Below are positions 1 to 7,529 of a stretch of 64,000 bases of DNA, piece by piece. The stretch's first letter is position 1. Each line of letters begins with the position of its first letter. The stretch is from Haloarchaeobius litoreus (GTDB lineage Archaea; Halobacteriota; Halobacteria; Halobacteriales; Natrialbaceae). The position numbers and the translations under genes are program-made. Under the pieces are notes generated by a model. That model ran no database searches, was not told the origin of the DNA, and worked only from the letters and a program-made list of their open reading frames with translations. The stretch covers positions 310,001 through 374,000 of the forward strand of contig NZ_JANHJR010000002.1 of the NCBI RefSeq assembly GCF_024495425.1. Direction: 5' to 3'.

Positions 1-108
1 GTCGGTCTCTCGTTCTACCGGACACACGAGTTCGAGAAGACCGACGAGGAGACGGTCGAGCTGAAGGGCCAGCCCCTCGTCGAGTACGAGTTCGCCCGCG
101 ACCTCTAG
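1..108 (+). CDS. C-terminal fragment, probable GNAT N-acetyltransferase
   Basis: Only the last 35 codons are inside the window; the 5' part lies before base 1. The tail (VGLSFYRTHEFEKTDEE, then an LKGQPLVEYEF segment) resembles the end of haloarchaeal GNAT acetyltransferases, where a G-F/H-E-F-x-K-T strand is followed by a last strand carrying substrate-side residues. The stop TAG (106-108) interlocks with the stop of the convergent gene: both lie in the self-complementary tetramer ctag. The family call is inference from a short tail. Confidence 0.5.
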   Translation, partial: VGLSFYRTHEFEKTDEETVELKGQPLVEYEFARDL

Positions 109-986
109 ACCAGCCGCATCGTCGTCGTCGCATCCGTCGCGAGCAGCAGGTCGAACGGCTCGTCGCCCGGCGCGTTCGCCGGGTCGAGGTAGCCGACGGC
201 GAACGCAGCGTACGTCGTCCCACCCTCGACCTCGACGTCGAACGTCGCGACCGGGTCGCCGCCGCTTGCGGGTCGCACCTCCAGCGTGTACGACCCCGCG
301 GGCACGGTGACGTAGTCCGCCTGCTCACCGTACCCCACCCCCTCGAACAGCGCGTCGCCGCTCGACGCGACAGTCACCGTGACCGGCGGGGCGTCCGGCG
401 ACGCGTGGAACAGACTCACCGCCGCCTCGTCCGAGCCGGGCGACGGCGGGTCGTCCGTGAGTACGTCCACCGAGAACTCGTCCGTGGTGAGGTTCCCGAA
501 CGCGACGGCGGTGTAGTTCGTGTCCGCCTGGACCGTCACCATGTCATCGAACGCGACGGTGCTCTCGTCGCCCGCCGCCGTGATGCGCACCGCCCGCTCA
601 CCCGCCGGTGCCGTCAGATAGTCGCTGATCGTCCCGAACGACACCCCCGTCAGCACCGCCTCGTCGTCGACGTACACGTCCACGGCCGGCGCGTCCGGCG
701 ACGCATGGACCACCCGGAGCCGCCCCGAGCCGCCGGTCGTCGTCGTCTGCTCCTCGGTGGTCTCCTGCTCGGTCGTCCCGTCGCTGGTCCCTTCCGTCGT
801 TCCCTCCGTCGTCTGCATACCGCCGTCCGTGGTGCCCGCGGTCGTTCCCATCGGGCCGGTCCCGGTGCCGTTCCCTGTGCTGTTGTTGCCGCCGTCGCCG
901 GTGTCTGCACAGCCCGCCAGCGTCGCTGTCGCCAGTCCGGCTGTCAGCTGGAGCACGCGTCGCCGTCGGAGGTCATCTGGTTTCAT
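105..986 (-). CDS. Tat-exported DUF4397 lipoprotein
   Basis: I start at the ATG at 986, not the longer frame to 1082, because it puts an arginine-rich Tat signal (LRRRRVLQL) and lipobox TLAGC at the N-terminus, with Cys26 as the lipidated residue. A Gly/Thr/Glu-rich linker of about 60 residues follows. Then come two tandem DUF4397 beta-sandwich units, each opening with the diagnostic HASPDAP motif (about residues 97-190 and 195-285). DUF4397 proteins are cell-surface proteins of unknown function. The product is expected to be exported folded and membrane-anchored. The gene is convergent with the upstream acetyltransferase-like gene and appears to be a single-gene unit. Confidence 0.85.
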   Translation of the reverse strand: MKPDDLRRRRVLQLTAGLATATLAGCADTGDGGNNSTGNGTGTGPMGTTAGTTDGGMQTTEGTTEGTSDGTTEQETTEEQTTTTGGSGRLRVVHASPDAPAVDVYVDDEAVLTGVSFGTISDYLTAPAGERAVRITAAGDESTVAFDDMVTVQADTNYTAVAFGNLTTDEFSVDVLTDDPPSPGSDEAAVSLFHASPDAPPVTVTVASSGDALFEGVGYGEQADYVTVPAGSYTLEVRPASGGDPVATFDVEVEGGTTYAAFAVGYLDPANAPGDEPFDLLLATDATTTMRLV

Positions 987-1158
987 ACGGACCAAACCGT
1001 CGGGGGACGGACGTGTAAGTCTGGTTTCGGGTTCGCCGGCAGTTAGGGGCCAGCGGGCGGCAGGTCGACCCACCGTCTGCATCCGGCTCCCGACGGCTGG
1101 TTACCACGCTACCGATTCGAAATCCTTTTTTAGTGCATCCACCGAAGTCAGAGTGCGC

Positions 1159-1232
1159 GCCGCCTTAGCTCAGACTGGGAGAGCACTCGACTGAAGATCG
1201 AGCTGTCCCCGGTTCAAATCCGGGAGGCGGCA
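1159..1232 (+). tRNA. tRNA-Phe (anticodon GAA)
   Basis: A full cloverleaf can be read. The acceptor pairs gccgcct with aggcggc, discriminator A is at 1232, and the D-arm is ttagctcagactgggagagc. The anticodon loop is ctgaaga with GAA at 1193-1195, and the T-arm is ccccggttcaaatccggg. There is no intron and CCA is not encoded. An AT-rich stretch at about 1117-1131 sits where an archaeal TATA box is expected. The gene borders a likely integrated element starting about 85 bp downstream. Confidence 0.97.
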
Positions 1233-1316
1233 TAGACTTCTCGGTTCACATGCCGGAACGACAATCCCCTCAGAGAGGGCTCTATTCGCCCGTTCTGGGA
1301 TCGGGGGTGAGCCGCG

Positions 1317-2951
1317 GTGCAGCTGATCGAGACCGCGCCCCACGAGTTCGCGGCCCACTTCCTGTTCGACGAGTTCGGGCTGGACCCCTTCTTCGCGTGC
1401 AACCGTCGCGTGAAGGACGGCGACGGGAGTGTCGAGGCGAAGTTCGAGTGCGACGGCGAGACGTGGGTCGCGCGGCTCTCCTATCGGGGCTCCGGGCTCG
1501 AACATCCCGGCGACCGGCTGCCGGGCGGGACCGAGTTCCTGCTCGAGGAGATGCGCGAGTTCGATATGCATATCGAGAGTGATGACGACCCACTCGGTGA
1601 GCGGAGCGCACATATCCATATCATGCCGCGCTGGCAGGGGATGCGGAGCGAGAGCGGGCAGGACATCCCCGTCCCACCGGACATCGACGAGGCGGTGAAT
1701 CTCCACGTTCAGGGGTCGAACATCGAGTTCGAGGAGTACCAGACCCTGATTCGGAAGGCGATGAGCGCCGTCGGCGTCGACGGCTACTACTTTCGGTCGC
1801 TGCACGAGTTCTCGACGGTGCTCGACGCGGAGCGGTACGTGCGAATCCAGGAGAGCGTTAGTGGGAAGGTCCACGCCCGGGACGGTCCCATCGCCCAACT
1901 CGGGCATCTCTTGGAACACGACCGGACTGGGCGACGCAAGCTCGTGCAGTTCGACAGCGACGAACGCGGTCGTGACCAGCCGGGCTACTACCACACAGCG
2001 ACACTCGGTCCGCGCCGTATCCAGGAGGCGTTCCCGTCGCATGAGCTGCCGAAAGAGGTGAAGCACTACTACGCCCAGGAAGCAGCTGGGATGAGCTCGG
2101 ACCGCGAACTTGCCCATCCGAAGGTGGGTGTGTCCTACCAGAAGTCGTTCTGGAAAGACAAGCTGGACCCCTCAGTGGAGGGGCTGGACCAACTGACGTG
2201 TGAGATCGAAGAGACGCTCCTGAGTGTGCTCGCGGAGGCAGGAATCCCGCTCCGGCCCGGGTCTGGTTCCTACGTCGAGGATGCGTACTTCGAGCCGGTC
2301 GAGTCCGAGAGGGCCCGGACGCTCGTCGAGTTGGACTTCACGCAGATCAAGCACCGCCAGGAGTCCGTCGTCATCAAGCACATCGCCGACGGCATCGCGC
2401 CAACCGCGTGGGACGCGCTTGAGGTGCTCGTCACAGACGGTGGCGAGGTGAGTCCGAAGGATATCGCCGAGGAGAAAGACAGGCATCCGAGTAGTGTCCG
2501 GCGAGCGCTGAATCGGATTCCCGAACTCGTCGAGCGGGAGTACGGCAGCGTCTCGTTGAGGTCGGACTACATCGCGGAGTTGGTCCACGACGCTGTCTCC
2601 GAGGCACGTGAGGCGACTCGTCGCGCTGCGGAGGCTGGTGCAAAGGCTATCGAGGCGGCCGAGCGTGGGCTCGACGAGGGTACCAGCGCGTTCATCGCGT
2701 GGGCCGCCAAGCACGACATCGACGTCACGGACTACGACGATGTGGAATTGCGGTTGGACTTCGGGTCCGTCGACGACATCCGCCGGAAGCTCCGTGAGGG
2801 ATTCGAGCTGTGGCGACATGCGGACTTACCGGAGTCGCGGTATCGGATGGCGAAGGTCAGATACGAGAAGAAGGTGAGTTCAGATCTCCGCTCGGTAGAC
2901 ACGAGTGAGACGAAATCGTATGCTACGACGGCGTGGCACTACCTCGACTGA
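1317..2951 (+). CDS. Haloarchaeal integrated-element protein with C-terminal winged HTH
   Basis: A 544-aa protein with a GTG start at 1317; the N-terminus (QLIETAPHEFAAHFLFDEFG) starts right at a conserved-looking block. I recall it as a haloarchaeal uncharacterised family (DUF7845-like) found beside integrases and proviral genes. Residues 1-350 form an alpha/beta domain without a known catalytic motif. Residues about 360-425 look like a winged helix (TAWDALEVLVTDGGEVSPKDIAEE then HPSSVRRALNRI), followed by an Ala/Glu-rich helical segment. Its place 84 bp after tRNA-Phe and in one block with a recombinase and a restriction gene suggests an element-borne regulator or replication factor. Function is unknown. 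Confidence 0.7.
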   Translation: MQLIETAPHEFAAHFLFDEFGLDPFFACNRRVKDGDGSVEAKFECDGETWVARLSYRGSGLEHPGDRLPGGTEFLLEEMREFDMHIESDDDPLGERSAHIHIMPRWQGMRSESGQDIPVPPDIDEAVNLHVQGSNIEFEEYQTLIRKAMSAVGVDGYYFRSLHEFSTVLDAERYVRIQESVSGKVHARDGPIAQLGHLLEHDRTGRRKLVQFDSDERGRDQPGYYHTATLGPRRIQEAFPSHELPKEVKHYYAQEAAGMSSDRELAHPKVGVSYQKSFWKDKLDPSVEGLDQLTCEIEETLLSVLAEAGIPLRPGSGSYVEDAYFEPVESERARTLVELDFTQIKHRQESVVIKHIADGIAPTAWDALEVLVTDGGEVSPKDIAEEKDRHPSSVRRALNRIPELVEREYGSVSLRSDYIAELVHDAVSEAREATRRAAEAGAKAIEAAERGLDEGTSAFIAWAAKHDIDVTDYDDVELRLDFGSVDDIRRKLREGFELWRHADLPESRYRMAKVRYEKKVSSDLRSVDTSETKSYATTAWHYLD

Positions 2952-3168
2952 AGCGGTTTGAGGAGTGGCAACACTATCGAACACCCCCGAAAACGGGGGT
3001 CGCGCGCGGTTTCGAGCTGATTCTCAGCGGTAAGTCGAACCCCCCGTGGTGCTGAGAATGCTGTAAGGTGTTTTGTGAGAGTGCCCTTAGGCACACGTCT
3101 AAGAGGATACCTAACACTCTGTGCATCGAGTCAATTCTGAAGTTTAGTAAAAACGGGAGTTGTAGTTG
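2952..3168. other. Intergenic, two inverted repeats
   Basis: This holds no gene I can support. Just after the stop at 2951 is a perfect 7-bp hairpin, acccccg-aaaa-cgggggt (2983-3000). A second dyad has 9-bp arms, attctcagc (3020-3028) and gctgagaat (3051-3059). Composition turns AT-rich toward 3120-3168, at the 3' end of the restriction gene. The repeats could be transcript ends or remnants of element junctions; nothing shows which. Confidence 0.4.
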
Positions 3169-5883
3169 TTAGAAAGCGCGTCGTCCGATACGCCGATCGC
3201 GGTCCGACTTGACCACTTCGTCTACTCTATCTTGCAAACCTTCGAATTCATCTCCTCTCACTTCAGAAAGACTTCCATCTTCATCGGTCGATCTCGGACT
3301 GAAGGCCAAGTATTGCAATATATTATATACTAGTTTAGACTTCCGCTCGAACATTACCTCGTATGTCCATGATTTATCTACTCTCTCCGCGGCGTCCGAC
3401 TCCCAGACAGGGTCGTCGTTACCCAGCTCTTCGAAGTCTGATTCCTCCATTGAGATGTGCTCAGAATTAGCAAATTCGGAGTCTATTCCCCCATTAAAGT
3501 AGTCATTGACGACAACTGGGAGGTAATCATCTTTTGCATAAACTGGGAGTTTTTTTGACATCAAGTCGTTGGAGTTATCTATATTATCGAAATCGACTAG
3601 AAGCAGAAGATTCCCAATGTCATCAATAAATCTATTCGAGATTTCGTCTTGGATCTGCTCGATGTCATCTTCGTCGACATCCCCGCTCAGTTCCTCTGGG
3701 TCTATATCGCCATTCTTCAACGAGGGCACTCCTTCATCGATTAGTTGCTGCACTGCCTCGGAAATTGGCGGGCGGTCACCGTTGTCTGCTGTTCTGAAGA
3801 AATACTCTAACCATGCATAGTCACCAGGGTCATTGCCAGATTGAGTTCGATTACTGCGGTTCGAAATTGGCGATTGGGGTAAAATGTGTTCTACTTCGAC
3901 ATCGGAATAATCTTGGACGGATAACCCGATATCGTTCTCCTCGAGGTATCTGCTTGTCGTTCTTTGCAGGACACATTGGGCAGTCGAGCCGGTTGTCCAC
4001 CCCCGGTTTTTCACCATCTGATAGATCATTCCGTCCTCAAATAGGTCGGGAGCTTTGTCACGAACTTCTCCAGCGAGGTCGTCTACTATAGCAGCACTGT
4101 CGAATTTATCGTCTCCCGATCTACTTCTGAACGACTGCACGGTTTGGACGTAGGCCCCTTCGATCGCCGCCCCGCTCCGGTCACTAATCGATTGACGAAG
4201 GGTCACCACTTCAATCGCATCGAACACATCATAGAGGAAGTCTCCTATATCACCTTCATCGTAATCCGCTGGTGCTTCTTCATCTGTTTTCATGTAGATG
4301 TAGGGTGCTAAGGCATACCACTGCGTAGCACCTATCTTGTGGCCTACTCGGTCAATTATGCGTTTTACTTCCTGCCGCCTTGAATCATCAATTTCTCTAC
4401 TAAAGTTACTGAGACTAGCGTTGGTCAGGTTGTGGTAATATTTCGAAAACTTTGATACATCAGTCACTAGATCTGCAGCATTTTCTTTGGTGAGCCGGGG
4501 GGTGACATTTGAGTCGTCAGAGACAGATCGGTCAAAGAAATTCATTAGCTCGCTTCGAGCATCTGAGACATCGTCTACTGAGTCTTCGGTGGCCGCGACG
4601 TAATATACCAACATATTTTCGATGTCATCTTTGTCTCCTCCAAGTCTTGCTAGTGTATCTCGCCATTCGTCCATAGGACCACTATCGTCTTCACCGACCA
4701 ATCTGTGTTTAATTCTTGCTCGTATTTTGTCAACGTTATGAAGGGGCCTTCCTTTATCATTAATGGACTGGAAAATATCTAACCGCAGATCCGGGTTTGG
4801 TCTAGTAATCAGACACCGATCTACTACGATTGCGTGTAAAATGAAAGAAGAAAAATTCATCGTAATGTTTGCCCGCTCTTCTAATTCTCCATTGGTCAAC
4901 TCATCGTGTAGCTCATCAATGAGTCCATACGACTCCTCATAGGCGTTGAACATCCTTTCATGGGATGTCTCAAACCGGATATAGTCATCTAAATGTGACT
5001 CATTGTCATCCTCATCTGGATCTTCTGCAAATGGCTGCTGCTCCTTCAGATCGATATCCGTATTGGTCTTTAGAGGAGCTTGAATCAAATCTATAAGCTC
5101 TTCGATTGTTTTGACCCGAGGCCTCATTTTTCCGGAGACATTATCATCCACACCCTCTAGCTTCGACACAAGTACATCTCGAACTTTTGTATGCCAGTTC
5201 TCCGGATACGCTGCGAGAGCTGCAAAGAATTCTTCATCCTCTGAATTCATGATTACAGAAGGGTCAGTCCCCGAGAATGCCGAATCCAACTCTGTCTTTA
5301 TATCTGTGAGATCAGACTGTAACTCGAACTTCCCTTCGTTTTGTGCTTCCTGTTCTAGGCTATTGCAATAATCATAGAGAGCCTTTAATAACAATTGGAA
5401 GGTTGCTAGCCTTTGCTGACCGTCGACTATATCAAGTTCTTCATACTGCGACTCGGTTCCGGGCTCGGCCAAATAGACGCCACCCATATACAATCCCGCC
5501 AAATCAGTCATTTCTCCCAGATCTTCTGGGATCGGTTGAAGTTCATTGAAGCTACTTTTTAGTGTGTTCCAGAAATCCCTTCGATCAGACGAATCCCATG
5601 AATAATTTCGTTGATATTCCGGAATTCGAAACTTCGACTGATCGATTACTTGAACCCACGATCTCTCTCGAACTTCCAAAGCCTCACGGACTGTTACTGA
5701 TTCTGAATCGAGATTTTTCAACAGATGGCTTTCACTGAATTGAGGCACATCTTCGTTGTCTACGGAATCCACCAATAGTTTTGGGGTGGTTGACAATACG
5801 GAAATATGATAATAGACTTGTCCCACTAACCGATTAAATTCTCCCGGATTCAGTGCCTTCTGACCCTCTCGACTGGGCTCCAA
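3169..5883 (-). CDS. GmrSD/SspE-type DUF262-DUF1524 restriction protein
   Basis: A 904-aa single-chain type IV-like restriction protein. The DUF262 domain is marked by IPEYQRNYSW (87-96) and DIVDGQQRLAT (151-161), the ParB-like NTPase signature that uses nucleotide hydrolysis to read DNA modification. The DUF1524 HNH-type nuclease is marked by VEHILPQSP (near residue 665) and an IGNLLLL...N..SN...SKK motif (about 757-780). Relatives (GmrSD, BrxU, SspE) cleave modified phage DNA or act in phosphorothioate defence. No Dnd/Ssp genes are nearby, so a stand-alone enzyme is likelier. It is clearly AT-richer than its neighbours, implying transfer. The start is uncertain: 5883 is TTG, and the gene is head-to-head with the recombinase. 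Confidence 0.85.
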   Translation of the reverse strand: MEPSREGQKALNPGEFNRLVGQVYYHISVLSTTPKLLVDSVDNEDVPQFSESHLLKNLDSESVTVREALEVRERSWVQVIDQSKFRIPEYQRNYSWDSSDRRDFWNTLKSSFNELQPIPEDLGEMTDLAGLYMGGVYLAEPGTESQYEELDIVDGQQRLATFQLLLKALYDYCNSLEQEAQNEGKFELQSDLTDIKTELDSAFSGTDPSVIMNSEDEEFFAALAAYPENWHTKVRDVLVSKLEGVDDNVSGKMRPRVKTIEELIDLIQAPLKTNTDIDLKEQQPFAEDPDEDDNESHLDDYIRFETSHERMFNAYEESYGLIDELHDELTNGELEERANITMNFSSFILHAIVVDRCLITRPNPDLRLDIFQSINDKGRPLHNVDKIRARIKHRLVGEDDSGPMDEWRDTLARLGGDKDDIENMLVYYVAATEDSVDDVSDARSELMNFFDRSVSDDSNVTPRLTKENAADLVTDVSKFSKYYHNLTNASLSNFSREIDDSRRQEVKRIIDRVGHKIGATQWYALAPYIYMKTDEEAPADYDEGDIGDFLYDVFDAIEVVTLRQSISDRSGAAIEGAYVQTVQSFRSRSGDDKFDSAAIVDDLAGEVRDKAPDLFEDGMIYQMVKNRGWTTGSTAQCVLQRTTSRYLEENDIGLSVQDYSDVEVEHILPQSPISNRSNRTQSGNDPGDYAWLEYFFRTADNGDRPPISEAVQQLIDEGVPSLKNGDIDPEELSGDVDEDDIEQIQDEISNRFIDDIGNLLLLVDFDNIDNSNDLMSKKLPVYAKDDYLPVVVNDYFNGGIDSEFANSEHISMEESDFEELGNDDPVWESDAAERVDKSWTYEVMFERKSKLVYNILQYLAFSPRSTDEDGSLSEVRGDEFEGLQDRVDEVVKSDRDRRIGRRAF

Positions 5884-5921
5884 GGTGTGGTTTACAATCG
5901 GTTCGTCTGTACGATTCGATT

Positions 5922-6503
5922 ATGGTGCGAATCGATGATGCTGGAAGCGAGACGAAGTGCTGGCTCTCCCGTGAGGAACTGGACCAGCTCGAGCGCGAAG
6001 TCGGGTCGAGTGACTGGCAGCGGGAGATCGCCGTGCAACTGATGGGCCGATGTGGGCTCCGGGCGTCGGAGGTGTCATATCCGGCTGACGAGCATCTTCG
6101 CTGGTCCGAGGATGGAGACATCTGGTTGTTCGAGGTACGGGGAAAGAACACGCGAGGCGGGCAGCGGAAGGTTCGAGACGCATGGATGCCTGAAGCCGTA
6201 GCTGACGACGTCCACAAGTACAGTCGCGAGCGTGGTCTGGCTCCGACCGAGTCGTGGGTCCAGGCATCGACTCCCTCGGTTCGCCGCTGGGTGAAGGAGG
6301 CAGTTGAGGAGATTGCGGACCGTCGGGACGACGAGCGATGGCGGGATGTCTCGTCGCACGACCTTCGTCGGTCGTGGGCGACCCACCATATGGTCGAGCG
6401 GCAGGTCGACGTGCGGACGATGATGGCGGTGGGTGGGTGGTCGGACTACTCGGCCATCGAACCGTACCTGAAGGAACCCTGTGTTTCTGACCGACGACCG
6501 TAG
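5922..6503 (+). CDS. Tyrosine recombinase/integrase (short, catalytic domain)
   Basis: From the ATG at 5922 this is 193 aa; the longer frame from GTG 5853 adds an unlikely N-terminus overlapping the restriction gene. All the XerCD/lambda-Int active-site landmarks are visible: Arg47 (CGLRASE), Lys75 (GKNTRGG), His146-x-x-Arg149 (HDLRRSW), Trp173 (GGW) and the nucleophile Tyr182 (IEPYL). It lacks the usual N-terminal core-binding domain and has only a short tail after Tyr182. Haloarchaeal elements often carry such short integrases. Together with the tRNA-Phe gene 4.7 kb away it suggests an integrated element from about 1.24 to 6.5 kb, but no attachment repeat was found by eye. Confidence 0.85.
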   Translation: MVRIDDAGSETKCWLSREELDQLEREVGSSDWQREIAVQLMGRCGLRASEVSYPADEHLRWSEDGDIWLFEVRGKNTRGGQRKVRDAWMPEAVADDVHKYSRERGLAPTESWVQASTPSVRRWVKEAVEEIADRRDDERWRDVSSHDLRRSWATHHMVERQVDVRTMMAVGGWSDYSAIEPYLKEPCVSDRRP

Positions 6504-6572
6504 CCAACCATCAGAGCACGAGCTGTCGTTCGCGACCGAGATGGTCGATTGAGACGGACCCTGGACCGCGTC

Positions 6573-7352
6573 TCAGGCGACCGCTTCCGGAACGTCCAGC
6601 GGCTCCGCAGCGCGCCGGTACTTGCGGTAGAGTTCGGCAGCCCACTCGCGGGCGTCGGGGTCGTCGGTCACCACGGAGGCGACGGGCAGGGAGGTCTCGC
6701 TGTCGAAGCCGCCGACGATGACGACGTCGTCGATGATGCCCATGGTGAACGGGAGGTCGGGGTGGGTGTACAGCGACGGTGCCTCGGCACTGGCGATGGT
6801 GTCGAACGCCTCTTCGGACGCGTTCTGGTCGGCTTCGAGTGCCAGCGGCGTACAGATGGACTCGAAGTCGACGTCGTTCTGGGCGTGCTCGACGCCCAGC
6901 TTGGTGACCGCGGGCGGGCAGCCGGCGACGACCAGGGTCCGGCAGCGGTCGAACGACTCGAAGTGTTCGAGCCAGGGTTCGACCGGGGCGCTCGGGTTCT
7001 GTGGCGTGGCGACGGCGAGTTCGGCGTCGGCGAAGCGGTGGATGTTTCGCGTGAGTTCCGGTGCGGAGAGCTGGGAGAGCAGTGGTTGCAGTCGGTCGAT
7101 GGCGGTCATGGAGCGCTCGAACCGCTCGGCGGCATCGATGGCGGCACAGCCCGCTCCGGTCGCGCGGTAGCCCGTCGGCGTCTGTTCGAGCAGTCCCTCC
7201 TCGGTGAGCGCGGAGGTCCGGCGGTAGGCCGTCGCGCGGGAGATGTCGAGTTCGTCCTGCAGGGTCGACCGGTCCACCGACCGATCACGGGTCGCTTCGA
7301 GCACCGGGACCCGGTTCAGCACCTTCAGATACTCGTGTTCGTGTTGGTTCAT
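6573..7352 (-). CDS. FilR1-like winged HTH transcriptional regulator
   Basis: A 259-aa protein with an N-terminal winged HTH (residues 1-70; DELDISRATAYRRTSALTEEGLL is the recognition region). An effector-type domain follows (about 85-250) that resembles the methanogen FilR1 middle domain widespread in haloarchaeal regulators. It ends in a small beta-rich part (PFTMGIIDDVVIVGGFD). No kinase or receiver is adjacent, so it is probably a one-component regulator of an unknown target. It is divergent from the adhesin gene starting at 7530, with about 180 bp of shared promoter region containing TATA-like cctataatcc near 7430. Control of that adhesin is possible but not shown. Confidence 0.8.
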   Translation of the reverse strand: MNQHEHEYLKVLNRVPVLEATRDRSVDRSTLQDELDISRATAYRRTSALTEEGLLEQTPTGYRATGAGCAAIDAAERFERSMTAIDRLQPLLSQLSAPELTRNIHRFADAELAVATPQNPSAPVEPWLEHFESFDRCRTLVVAGCPPAVTKLGVEHAQNDVDFESICTPLALEADQNASEEAFDTIASAEAPSLYTHPDLPFTMGIIDDVVIVGGFDSETSLPVASVVTDDPDAREWAAELYRKYRRAAEPLDVPEAVA

Positions 7353-7515
7353 GTGGGATTCTCGAAGTTACGGATGGTAAGCGTTTCGGCAGAATCTCAC
7401 GGGGTGAAACATCGTCTCACTCAATGCCTATAATCCGGGTTCGGCCCTCACCGTCTACATGGATGCGACAGGGGCGACGGGAGCTGCCGGCTCCGGTCGG
7501 CAGCGGCGACCTGCA

Positions 7516-7525
7516 GGGAGGAGGA
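7516..7525 (+). promoter_or_regulatory. Strong Shine-Dalgarno site of the adhesin gene
   Basis: GGGAGGAGGA lies 4 nt before the GTG at 7530 and matches the 16S anti-SD closely. It decides the start, because the N-terminus would otherwise be ambiguous among several GTGs. Many genes here look leaderless, so an SD-led start stands out. Confidence 0.7.
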
Positions 7526-7529
7526 TTGC

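Noticed and set aside
2983-3059. Hairpins as a bacterial-type terminator
   Set aside because: Archaea end transcription mainly at T-rich tracts; no T-tract follows either stem.
6504-6572. Possible right attachment site: cgagctgtc shared with the tRNA-Phe anticodon-arm region
   Set aside because: Only 9 bases match and flanks differ; attachment repeats in tRNA elements usually extend through the 3' part of the tRNA.
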